Shown piece by piece: positions 1-6,347 of a stretch of DNA of 13,461 nt (the first letter of the stretch is position 1; each line of letters opens with the position of its first letter). Position numbers and translations under genes: made by a program. The notes under the pieces are model-generated. The model was not told where the DNA came from, made no database searches, and worked only from the letters and a program-made list of their open reading frames with translations. The stretch spans positions 1 to 13,461 of the forward strand of contig JAJRTX010000137.1 of NCBI GenBank assembly GCA_021545665.1, written 5' to 3'. The stretch comes from Zetaproteobacteria bacterium (GTDB taxonomy: Bacteria > Pseudomonadota > Zetaproteobacteria > Mariprofundales > Mariprofundaceae).

Positions 1-84
1 ACTTTGCAGGACGGTAAAAAAGTCTGGATGGAAAAGTTCGTAAACTGTAGTGACCTGACAGAAATGCTTCCGCATTTCGGATAA
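1..84 (+). CDS. C-terminal tail of an unidentified protein, cut by window edge
   Basis: Frame 1 is open from the first base to a TAA at 82-84 and encodes 27 residues ending LTEMLPHFG. I do not recognise the protein. The stop codon lies inside an imperfect palindrome (52-99), and an IS30 transposase tail begins just downstream. This arrangement fits a transposase gene whose last codons run into the terminal inverted repeat of its own element, but that is inference. Two minus-strand frames over the same bases are also open, so even the reading frame is uncertain. The sequence left of the window would decide. Confidence 0.3.
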   Translation, partial: TLQDGKKVWMEKFVNCSDLTEMLPHFG

Positions 85-99
85 CTGTCAGATCAGGTC
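52..99. repeat. nested palindrome, possible insertion-sequence end
   Basis: The outer arms are GACCTGACAG (52-61) and CTGTCAG (85-91) followed by ATCAGGTC. An inner perfect hairpin AAATGC (62-67), loop TTCC, GCATTT (72-77) sits between them. The outer arms differ in length, so this is not a simple terminator stem, and no T-run follows. It may be a subterminal inverted repeat of a mobile element ending near 107, where IS30-like coding begins. Confidence 0.4.
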
Positions 100-112
100 G
101 CGACTACTACAC

Positions 113-223
113 ATCATGCACCGGCTCAATCATCGGCCAAGAAAAACGCTGGGCTACAGAACACCCCATGAAGTGTTCTTCAATACCAAAACTCAACTCA
201 CTGAAGTTGCACTTGGCAGTTGA
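113..223 (+). pseudogene. IS30-family transposase, C-terminal remnant
   Basis: The frame ending at TGA 221-223 encodes the stretch RLNHRPRKTLGYRTPHEVFF (about 122-181) and then a short tail ending VALGS. The motif LN-x-RPRKTLGY-x-TP-x-EVF marks the very end of the integrase-type DDE domain in IS30-family transposases. Only about 35 residues of an expected 300 or more are present. Upstream of about 113 the frame stops resembling the family, so the gene is truncated at the palindromic structure ending near 107. It cannot encode an active transposase. The family assignment rests on the motif alone. Confidence 0.65.
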
Positions 224-304
224 ATCCGCGAGATATTATAAGCCCTGATCCGACCAGATTGCATATTCGTTACCATTCGGGTCGGCAAAGCTCGGCGGGT
301 ATCT

Positions 305-604
305 TTACCATCCAGCGCCCCTTGCCGTCCATGCTGATCCTGATGCCATTCTCCTTGAGCTAGCCGGTGAATGCTTTGCCCGTTTCCAATTTACATCATG
401 ACCCTGCTTGATCAGCCAATCCCGTATACTACGTGCGCCATAAAACGGGTGGCGCATCAGCTCAATATTTTCCGCACGCTCACCTTGTAACTCCGGTCGA
501 TAGTAACTGGATTGAGGCAGATTAATCAGCTCGCACTGGCGTGTTATCCTCAAGGCCTTATGGGCCTGATCAATATGTGTCCGTTTTTCCGCGACACACT
601 CATT
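305..604 (-). pseudogene. IS3-family orfB transposase, fragments with internal deletion
   Basis: The N-terminal part, containing ITRQCELINLPQSSYY and then PFYGARSIRDWLIKQGHDVN, is the OrfB region preceding the integrase core. After about position 385 the sequence jumps. In a different frame, about 374 down to 309, it encodes AFTG, a TAG, then LKENGIRISMDGKGRWM, which lies late in the DDE catalytic domain. Most of the catalytic core between these pieces is missing, and about eight residues also appear lost between IELMR and HPFYG. The result is a non-functional deletion derivative. Confidence 0.7.
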
Positions 605-883
605 TCATCGGCTCTGTGACTTTTTTAACCAGTCCATCTCAACCTGAAGCTGCCCGACTTTCTGGTATAGACGATCCCGCTCACTCTCAAGCTCCTGGAC
701 ATCATTGATCTTGCCTCGTGCAAATGATTTCGCCATGCCCTACAGAGCTTTCTTTTTCCACTGACCAATCTGATTCGAGTAAATATTATATTCAGAAGCT
801 ATCTCACTAACTGTTTTCTGGCCTTTGAGGGCATCCAGCGCTACACGCGCCTTGAATTCCTTGCTGTAACTTTGTCGTGCCAT
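605..883 (-). pseudogene. IS3-family orfA (helix-turn-helix protein) with internal TAG
   Basis: The start ATG (881-883) is preceded by GGAG about six bases upstream. The 92-codon frame begins MARQSYSKEFKARVALDALK, the classic start of the IS3 OrfA helix-turn-helix (HTH_Tnp_1). It continues through a leucine-zipper-like segment (QELESERDRLYQKVGQLQVE) to a TGA at 605-607. Codon 48 is TAG (740-742) directly after the helix-turn-helix (WKKKAL), where relatives normally read on with an acidic or polar residue. The protein would therefore be cut in half. In a decaying element this is ordinary decay. Confidence 0.75.
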
Positions 884-944
884 ATAGCTCTCCTTCTCAT
901 GGGAAAGCACACCTTAATCAACATTGCAATATTGTCTTGTTCTT

Positions 945-957
945 GGGGACCACTTCA
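945..957 (-). repeat. outer terminal inverted repeat of the IS3 remnant
   Basis: Read on the minus strand the end is TGAAGTGGTCCCC. It starts with TG, typical of IS3-family termini, and lies about 75 bases upstream of the orfA start. Beyond it the permease reading frame begins immediately, which fixes this as the insertion boundary. The matching opposite end is not found in the window. Confidence 0.6.
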
Positions 958-1171
958 GTTTAGCCCGAAAGGCATGAAACAGATTGTCCAGCAATAAACT
1001 GATTGCAACACCGGGAAGAATACGACCATAAACCAGCGCATCAGGCATGGTCAGCAGTGTCGTACACAGAGCAACAATCAGGATAAGCTGAATCAGATTG
1101 CCGACAAACAGACCAAAAAAACCGTCCAGATCACCGCGCTGCCACCAACTGAAGGCGTTGTGAACACTCAT
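958..1171 (-). pseudogene. permease (NCS2-like), N-terminal fragment truncated by IS3 insertion
   Basis: The ATG at 1169-1171 is preceded by AGGA about eight bases upstream. The frame gives 71 native residues: a short start, RGDLDGFFGLFVGNLIQLI at the first membrane segment, then VYGRILPGVAISLLLDNLFHA in a second. This resembles the N-terminus of putative xanthine/uracil-type (NCS2) permeases, which have more than ten membrane segments and about 400 or more residues. After residue 71 the reading frame enters the IS3 terminal repeat and stops 14 codons later. The rest of the gene is not seen to the left of the IS remnants. It follows the pentapeptide gene by 70 bases and may once have been the last gene of that transcription unit. 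Confidence 0.6.
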
Positions 1172-1241
1172 GGCTTCGTTCCTGTCTAATAATCAGGCTT
1201 GTCAAGGCGGAAACGCAGCAGCTGAGTTCGCTACTTACAAC

Positions 1242-1856
1242 TCAGGAGCGGTAGGCTGTCGCCCCTGTAATATAGGTTTTTTTCAATGCCCATTTACGGA
1301 TTTTCGCACCCGTACGGTTAGCCTTGGTCAGATTTGCACGTTTCAGACTGGCACCACGAAAATCGACATTGGTCAAATCGGTAAAAGAAAGATCGGATTC
1401 ATTCAACACTGCTCCACGCAAGTCTGAATCTTCCAGATTACAACCCTGAAGATTGGCGTAAGCAAGCTTGGCATTTCTCAAATCCAGTCCAGAAAGATCC
1501 ATGCCGGAAAGGTTCACACCATCCAAAACCGAACCACTGCGGATACGTTGAATCAGGCGATCCAGGTCGATACGAATACCCTGCTGATTGGCAGCGATAA
1601 AGGAAGTATCATAGAGTATAACATGACTCATATTAGCATCTGTCAGATCTGCCCCGTTAAATGTGGCATAGCTGAGATCAGCACCGGTAAAATCAACACC
1701 ACACATGCTGGCACCGAGAAATTTACACCCTTTCAAATTTGTATTTGATAAATCAGCTCCGGATAAGTCCTGTTCTGAAAAATCCAGTCCTGACAAATCA
1801 GCAGCCGCCAGACTTTTCTTTTCCCTGATATCCCTGAGCACATCTGAAACGGTCAT
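1242..1856 (-). CDS. pentapeptide-repeat protein
   Basis: The protein has 204 residues. From about residue 15 it consists of five-residue units of the form A(D/N)LXX, e.g. LSGLDFSEQDLSGADLSNTN. There are two blocks, about 15-85 and 112-195, joined by a non-repeat linker containing IDLDRLIQRIRSG. Pentapeptide repeats fold into a right-handed quadrilateral beta-helix. Some members mimic DNA and bind gyrase (Qnr, MfpA), but most have no assigned role. No signal peptide or membrane segment is visible, so it is probably cytoplasmic. AGGAGG lies five bases before the ATG. It starts 12 bases after rnfH ends, so it is probably co-transcribed with ratA and rnfH. The specific function cannot be read from the sequence. 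Confidence 0.88.
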   Translation of the reverse strand: MTVSDVLRDIREKKSLAAADLSGLDFSEQDLSGADLSNTNLKGCKFLGASMCGVDFTGADLSYATFNGADLTDANMSHVILYDTSFIAANQQGIRIDLDRLIQRIRSGSVLDGVNLSGMDLSGLDLRNAKLAYANLQGCNLEDSDLRGAVLNESDLSFTDLTNVDFRGASLKRANLTKANRTGAKIRKWALKKTYITGATAYRS

Positions 1857-1868
1857 AAAACCCTCCTG

Positions 1869-2183
1869 TTATTCATCTTTCCCTTCTGCTCGCCGCTCTT
1901 TTTTGGCACGAATACGAGCCTTCTTATCATCTTCGGCATGTGCATCCCGAGGTTTTTTCGGCAAAGCCCGATAAATTTCTATCCGATCCCCTTCCTGCAA
2001 AATGTGATCATTTTTTACCAGCTTGGCAAATATACCGAGCCTGTTTACCGACAAATCAATTTCCGGGTGTTTCTCCAACAATCCGCTCATGTGCACTGCT
2101 TCCTCGACCGTTGCCCCATCTGGCGCATCAACTTTGTTGATAAATTGCTCATTTGGCAAAGCGTATATTACGTTGATTTGCAT
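1869..2183 (-). CDS. rnfH: RnfH family ubiquitin-like protein
   Basis: The protein has 104 residues. It begins with the beta-grasp pattern INVIYALPNEQ, has the conserved segment VNRLGIFAKLVKNDHILQEGDRIEIYRAL and ends in a charged tail rich in K, R, D and E. These are hallmarks of the RnfH/UPF0125 family of about 90-110 residues. The family is named for its association with rnf loci, but its biochemical role is unsettled. It most often sits beside ratA, as here (44-base gap). A strong GGGAGGGG lies six bases before the ATG, stronger than that of ratA. The C-terminal tail after IYRAL is presumably disordered. Confidence 0.88.
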   Translation of the reverse strand: MQINVIYALPNEQFINKVDAPDGATVEEAVHMSGLLEKHPEIDLSVNRLGIFAKLVKNDHILQEGDRIEIYRALPKKPRDAHAEDDKKARIRAKKERRAEGKDE

Positions 2184-2227
2184 TGATAACCCCTCCCGGA
2201 TCTATTTATATATGTTACCTGGCAACT

Positions 2228-2674
2228 TCAATCTGCATTGTTAACTGGCCCCAGTGCAATAACCCGCTGTTCAAATGCATGCACCATCGATTTGCATGCA
2301 GTAGAAAATATCGGATTGCCAACTATACCCAGCATCATACTTCGAAATTCAAACTCTATCGAGAAATGTACCTTGCAGAATCCATCATCTCTATCTTCAA
2401 ATGTCCAGACACTTTCCATGAAGCGGAACGGCCCCTCCAGCAGACGGATTTCCACCAGTTTATCAGGAACAAAACGGTCAATCGTACGAAAACTATGTTG
2501 CACTCCGGCTATATCTGCAACCAGTTCTGCAGTCAACTCTCCGTCTGTCCGGCTTAACACGGCGGAATTGGCTACCCAGGGTAAAAATTCAGGGTAAGCC
2601 TCAATATGCATAACCACATCAAATATCTGCCGAGCTGTACAGGACAGAATATGCGTTTCTTCAAAGCTGCGCAT
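2228..2674 (-). CDS. ratA: RatA/COQ10-family START-domain protein
   Basis: The protein has 148 residues, the usual length for the family. Seen: YPEFLPWV near residue 30 (family signature YP-x-FLP), a central beta region with EIRLLEGPFRFMESVWTF, and a C-terminal helix with AFEQRV. The fold is a polyketide-cyclase/START-like lipid-binding helix-grip, related to COQ10, which binds ubiquinone. E. coli RatA was reported to interfere with 70S ribosome formation, but a quinone-binding role is equally plausible. The start is the only ATG: one codon upstream there is an in-frame TAA. The usual ribosome-binding sequence is missing because a 282-bp element was inserted six bases upstream. Only a weak AGGG contributed by that element lies about nine bases before the ATG, so expression may be reduced. 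Confidence 0.82.
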   Translation of the reverse strand: MRSFEETHILSCTARQIFDVVMHIEAYPEFLPWVANSAVLSRTDGELTAELVADIAGVQHSFRTIDRFVPDKLVEIRLLEGPFRFMESVWTFEDRDDGFCKVHFSIEFEFRSMMLGIVGNPIFSTACKSMVHAFEQRVIALGPVNNAD

Positions 2675-2680
2675 ACCTTA

Positions 2681-2699
2681 GTGCCCTGTCCCGTAAATT
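2681..2699 (+). repeat. left terminal inverted repeat of the MITE-like element
   Basis: GTGCCCTGTCCCGTAAATT matches the complement of the right end at 18 of 19 positions; the seventh base is T here and C there. It is preceded by the TA duplication at 2679-2680. Confidence 0.85.
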
Positions 2700-2943
2700 T
2701 TCCTGCCATCAGAGCTGTCCCAAAGCACCAGAGCAAAGCGTGGCCCGCAGATAATGTTATACGGGGAACAACACCCCAGGGTACTCTCTCGGGTTTCGCC
2801 ATTCATCTTGCCCCGAACTGGCTCTTTGCGCTGACTCTCTTCGAGCAAGTTCTGGCAGGCGTTCGGTTGCGTCGCACCTGTTTGAATTGACCACACTCGT
2901 GCATCTTGCCGCATATTCCACCAGAACTCGCTGATAGTCTGCG

Positions 2944-2962
2944 AATTTACGGGACGGGGCAC
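2944..2962 (-). repeat. right terminal inverted repeat of the MITE-like element
   Basis: On the minus strand it reads GTGCCCCGTCCCGTAAATT. It is followed on the plus strand by TA (2963-2964). Its first base (2962) is the G of the der stop codon TAG. Confidence 0.85.
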
Positions 2963-4332
2963 TAGCTCTTCTTCTCCGGTGCATACGGGTTCTTACTACC
3001 GGGAAAATTGAAACGTACCGGCACACCATCAAGCTTGAATGTGCTGCGAAAAGATTGTTCCAGATAACGTCGATAGCTTGTCTTCAAACCTTTAGGACGA
3101 TTGCAAAATATTTTGATACTGGGCGGACATGTTCCGGTTTGCGATGCATATTTCATACGCACTACAGCACCATGATCGCTGGGCACATATTGAGCTTCCT
3201 GCGCACTTTCCAGCCAGCGGTTCAACTCTCCCGTACTGAGTTCGAAATGATTGCGTTTTGCTGCCGCCAGTGCTTCCCTGAGCAACTTCTTCACCCCTTT
3301 ACCCTGATTGGCCGCAATGCGAAAAACAGGAATGGCAGACATGCCACGCATACGAAAATGTAAACGCTCGGCATAATATTTCCAGTCATCATTACTCAGT
3401 AAATCGATTTTATTGACAGCCACAACCAGCGCACACCCTTCATCCAATGCCAATTGCATCAACCGCATATCCTGTTCAACAATTCCTTCGCCACCATCAA
3501 GCACCATAACTGCTGCATCGGCACGTTTAAAAGCCTGCACAGCTTTAACTCGGGCAACAAATTCAATAATATCGGAAATACGGCCGTGTTTACGCTGCCC
3601 GGCTGTATCCACCAGTCGCACTGTGCCGCCCTGATAGCTAAGTTCGCTGTCAATGGCATCACGAGTGGTTCCGGCAATATCACTGACGACCATACGCTCT
3701 CGTCCCAGCCAGGCATTAATCAAAGTGGATTTACCCACATTCGGACGCCCGATCACGGTAATGCTGGCTATAGGCTTTTCACGAATACAATCGTCCAGAA
3801 CAGGCAGAGATAAAAGCATGGATTCCAGCTTACTGATAAAATCACGAACGCCTTGCCCGTGGACAGCAGAAACAGGGAAAGGATCTCCCATGCCAAGACT
3901 GTAAAACTCCATATCAGTATTGGGCTGTTCCGCTTTATTCACCACCAGCGCTACAGGTAATTGCTGGCGACGCAGCTTATCAGCAATCGCAACATCGACA
4001 GGCGTTACACCTGCCTGCGCATCAACAACAAACAGCACAATATCGGCAATTTCCAGAGCTGCTTCAACCTGCATATCAATAGCCGGTTGCATGGCATTAT
4101 ACGTACCTTCACCGATACCCCCGGTGTCAACCAGTACAATACCATGTTTTCCCATCTGGCATTCACTCTCCAGCCGGTCAACCGTTACTCCCGGTTGATC
4201 ACCAACAATAGCTTTTCGCTTACCGACAAGGCGATTGAACAGGGTTGATTTACCAACATTGGGGCGACCGACAATAGCAAGAACGGGTAAATGGGCGGTA
4301 CGAACCTGATCAGATAATAGAGTTGAAAACAT
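2962..4332 (-). CDS. der: ribosome-assembly GTPase Der (EngA)
   Basis: The protein has 456 residues with two consecutive GTPase domains and a C-terminal KH-like domain, the unique Der architecture needed for 50S subunit maturation. Domain 1: P-loop GRPNVGKS at 22-29, DTGG at 69-72, NKAE at 132-135. Domain 2: P-loop GRPNVGKS at 195-202, then DTAGQRKHGR and NKID. The KH-like part ends with FPGSKNPYAPEKKS. No clear Shine-Dalgarno sequence precedes the ATG. It begins 35 bases after bamB, the bamB-der order known from enteric bacteria. The stop codon TAG is made of TA from the target site plus the first G of the inserted element; the ancestral stop was TAA at the same codon, so the protein length is unchanged. 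Confidence 0.97.
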   Translation of the reverse strand: MFSTLLSDQVRTAHLPVLAIVGRPNVGKSTLFNRLVGKRKAIVGDQPGVTVDRLESECQMGKHGIVLVDTGGIGEGTYNAMQPAIDMQVEAALEIADIVLFVVDAQAGVTPVDVAIADKLRRQQLPVALVVNKAEQPNTDMEFYSLGMGDPFPVSAVHGQGVRDFISKLESMLLSLPVLDDCIREKPIASITVIGRPNVGKSTLINAWLGRERMVVSDIAGTTRDAIDSELSYQGGTVRLVDTAGQRKHGRISDIIEFVARVKAVQAFKRADAAVMVLDGGEGIVEQDMRLMQLALDEGCALVVAVNKIDLLSNDDWKYYAERLHFRMRGMSAIPVFRIAANQGKGVKKLLREALAAAKRNHFELSTGELNRWLESAQEAQYVPSDHGAVVRMKYASQTGTCPPSIKIFCNRPKGLKTSYRRYLEQSFRSTFKLDGVPVRFNFPGSKNPYAPEKKS

Positions 4333-4367
4333 TATATATAAATGGGATGACTTAAGACCTAACCGGG

Positions 4368-5591
4368 TTAATGCAGCATGTAGATCGTGCCCAGGTGATT
4401 ACGCACCAAAACACCATTTGCAGTAACGACCGGCTTGCGGTCAATACGACCGGAAAGTTCGATTCCTGCCATCACGTTACCATCAACACTCAAGCGATAA
4501 ACCATACCTTTATTATCGGCAACCCATAATGATTCCTGCCACAAAACAGGGCCGGAAAGTTCACCCTCGGAAACCTTCTGCTTCCACAATGTTTCGCCAT
4601 TCAGGGTATCCAGAGCGCTTACTGCTCCACTTGCATCGGCCACATACAGGTGCTTACCATTGAGCAAAGGCGATGATTTCAACGATAAATTACGCTGACT
4701 AAGGACAGTACCATCCTGCAATGAAATAAATGACATTTCTCCCTGAAAGACGGCAACAGCCAACACATCCTCATCACGCCCTGACTGGCTTGCAGGAATG
4801 ATTGTTGGCGCTGATACAGGCACCTTCAACTCACTCAAAACCACAGCTTCTGTATTCAGAAGAAGCTGATGTTTCCAGAGAAAACTACCGCTATCCGCTT
4901 TCAGCGCGATAACATCTCCATTACTGAATACAACAAATATATTATCACCATAAACAGCTGGTGATGCACTCAAATGCATGCCCAGTCCACCCAGTATGCC
5001 AGAATAACTCCAGACTTTCTTACCTTCAGCCGTCATCCTGTACACATGATTGTCGGATGTTTGAATAATGAAGTCGTCACCCACAGAGACAGGGCTTGAT
5101 AAAAGCACCGATGATAAAGCAAAACGCCATGCGATTTTCCGCTCTGCCAAATCGACCCCATATAATATTCCATCAACATCGCCGATAACCACAAGTCCAT
5201 TGCTCAATTGTAAAGCACCGGATTCGCCGGGAGCATCCAGGGCAATGCGATCAAGTTCGCTACCGTCTGCATTATAGATTCGGATACGTTTATCCTGAGC
5301 CCCGGCAATAATAAGTTCGCTCTGGCCACTGTGAACCACGGCAGGCAAACTAAAACCTTCCGGAGCTGCAGGCCGACGCTGATCCAGATTAGCCTGCCAC
5401 AAAATTGAAATGCCGGTACTGGCTGGCCTGAAACTTACCTGTTCGGCAACTGTCTCACTTCCTGTATTTTTATATTCTTCAGATACCGGTTTGTCTTCAA
5501 ACCACATAGGTATCTGTAGCGAGCAGGCTGAAATGAATACCAACACCAACAGAATCAAGGCATATTTCATGCGCAGCATCATGTACGACAT
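4368..5591 (-). CDS. bamB: outer membrane assembly lipoprotein BamB
   Basis: The protein has about 407 residues. A hydrophobic signal segment (residues 10-22) ends in the lipobox ISAC with the lipidated Cys at 23, followed by Ser, which predicts outer-membrane sorting. The rest is an eight-bladed beta-propeller with repeated PQQ-like blades such as GDVIALKADSGSFLWKHQ and GAVSALDTLNGETLWKQ. BamB is an accessory subunit of the BAM complex that folds outer-membrane proteins. The ATG at 5591 overlaps the yfgM stop as TGATG, indicating translational coupling; in-frame ATGs at codons 4, 5 and 8 are alternatives, and a TTG lies one codon upstream. The neighbours yfgM and der match the standard gene order. 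Confidence 0.94.
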   Translation of the reverse strand: MSYMMLRMKYALILLVLVFISACSLQIPMWFEDKPVSEEYKNTGSETVAEQVSFRPASTGISILWQANLDQRRPAAPEGFSLPAVVHSGQSELIIAGAQDKRIRIYNADGSELDRIALDAPGESGALQLSNGLVVIGDVDGILYGVDLAERKIAWRFALSSVLLSSPVSVGDDFIIQTSDNHVYRMTAEGKKVWSYSGILGGLGMHLSASPAVYGDNIFVVFSNGDVIALKADSGSFLWKHQLLLNTEAVVLSELKVPVSAPTIIPASQSGRDEDVLAVAVFQGEMSFISLQDGTVLSQRNLSLKSSPLLNGKHLYVADASGAVSALDTLNGETLWKQKVSEGELSGPVLWQESLWVADNKGMVYRLSVDGNVMAGIELSGRIDRKPVVTANGVLVRNHLGTIYMLH

Positions 5592-6253
5592 CAAGACGAT
5601 TTTGTTGCCAGCTGATTTTTTATTTTACGTTTTAGATCTTCATCCAGAGAAAGTGCATCCAGAGCCTTTTTCAAATGATCCGCTTTTTCTGCCGCATCCA
5701 CCGAAGTTTCAGCCATCAAATAATGGCGGAGCTGTTCATATTGCTTACCGACAGGCTGTTCAAGATATTTCCGGGCAGCCTGAACATCACCCTGTTCAAT
5801 AGTAAGTTCTGCCAGATCCAGGCGCGCCTGCCAGACCCATTCTTCCATAGCTTCACCGTGGTTAATCAATGCTTTCAGGTATGCTGCCGCATTGTCGGCA
5901 TCTACGTGAGCCAACTGCATCAAAGCCAGTGCCCCGTAACTGCTACCAGAGAAATCACTCTTTATATTTTCCAGCAAAGTTTTCTTTGATGCTACATCCT
6001 GTTCAGACAAGGCCTGTTGATAGAGAATTGCTGCCGATGCACGATATGAACGTTCATTTTCAATCCATAAACCACTGGCAAGCAAAGCCAGCACCAGCAG
6101 TGTCAGACCTGCCAGTAGAGACTGCTTGTTATCCTGAATCCAGGCCGTCCATTTGGCTGAACGCATTTCACGCCTCAGCTCATCCATTTCTGCTTTCAGA
6201 GCAGAATGATTCTCAGTTTCCATTGAATCATCCACTGGCTTTTTATCAGTCAT
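5591..6253 (-). CDS. yfgM: YfgM-type membrane-anchored TPR protein
   Basis: The protein has 220 residues. A hydrophilic N-terminus of about 45 residues is followed by one membrane helix (LLAGLTLLVLALLASGLWI, about 47-65) and then a periplasmic helical region of TPR type with A/L/Y-rich pairs (e.g. YLKALINHGEAMEEWVWQARLDLAEL). This matches the YfgM/TPR_21 family, which in E. coli contacts the Sec translocon and periplasmic chaperones. GGAG lies about eight bases before the ATG. The stop codon overlaps the bamB start. The bamB neighbour strongly supports the family call even though TPR sequence is poorly conserved. It is probably the first gene of the transcription unit running through der and ratA. 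Confidence 0.85.
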   Translation of the reverse strand: MTDKKPVDDSMETENHSALKAEMDELRREMRSAKWTAWIQDNKQSLLAGLTLLVLALLASGLWIENERSYRASAAILYQQALSEQDVASKKTLLENIKSDFSGSSYGALALMQLAHVDADNAAAYLKALINHGEAMEEWVWQARLDLAELTIEQGDVQAARKYLEQPVGKQYEQLRHYLMAETSVDAAEKADHLKKALDALSLDEDLKRKIKNQLATKSS

Positions 6254-6317
6254 TCTTCATCTCCGTACGCATGGAATGATACTCTATTTACTTTGCTTAC
6301 CCATCAAACCCCGGCGC

Positions 6318-6345
6318 AGCCTAGAAGGCACCCGCCTACTGTCAA
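6318..6345 (-). promoter_or_regulatory. possible promoter for the yfgM-bamB-der operon
   Basis: On the minus strand a perfect TTGACA (complement of 6340-6345) is followed, 16 bases on, by TAGGCT (complement of 6318-6323), a weak -10 match. It lies about 65 bases upstream of the yfgM ATG and overlaps the last codons of the upstream membrane-protein gene by a few bases. The -35 box is convincing but the -10 is poor, so this is tentative. Confidence 0.35.
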
Positions 6346-6347
6346 TG

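Larger units (their letters stand above)
305..957 (-). mobile_element. decayed IS3-family element
   Basis: Reading from 957 leftward, the remnant has a terminal inverted-repeat-like end (TGAAGTGGTCCCC, beginning TG as in IS3 elements), an orfA carrying a stop, and two non-contiguous pieces of orfB. An A6G run (complement of 620-626) lies near the end of orfA, where IS3 elements carry their -1 slippage site. The distal end is not preserved: homology stops near 305, before the rest of the DDE domain. The element is immobile on its own. Its outer end at 957 interrupts a permease gene, so it inserted there and later decayed together with neighbouring elements. Confidence 0.75.
2681..2962. mobile_element. 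small non-autonomous (MITE-like) element between der and ratA
   Basis: The 282-bp segment is bounded by 19-bp inverted repeats with one mismatch and by TA on each side (2679-2680 and 2963-2964). Removing it with one TA restores a continuous junction: the der codons EKKS, then TAA, GGT and the ratA ATG. The insertion point is therefore exact. Flanking TA duplication suggests mobilisation by an IS630/Tc1-mariner-type transposase. The element carries no recognisable protein; reading frames through it look like accidental extensions. It contains internal complementary stretches (2848-2855 with 2921-2928) and could fold as RNA. Confidence 0.75.

Noticed and set aside
236..300. Minus-strand tail reading SFADPNGNEYAIWSDQGL followed by a stop, looking like the C-terminus of a real protein.
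   Set aside because: It is too short, has no start, lies between IS remnants and matches no family I can name with confidence; it may be a relic, but I cannot support a call.
1223..1244. Hairpin TGAGTT/AACTCA just after the pentapeptide gene, as a possible terminator.
   Set aside because: The stem is six A/T-rich pairs, the loop is ten bases and no T-run follows, so it does not qualify as an intrinsic terminator.
2681..2962. Group II intron remnant as an explanation of the der-ratA insert.
   Set aside because: No recognisable domain V and no reverse transcriptase; terminal inverted repeats with TA duplication point to a DNA transposon derivative.
2757..3032. Open frames through the small element, including one running into der in another frame.
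   Set aside because: The overlap with der in a different frame and the composition give no coding character; they are accidental frames in a non-coding element.
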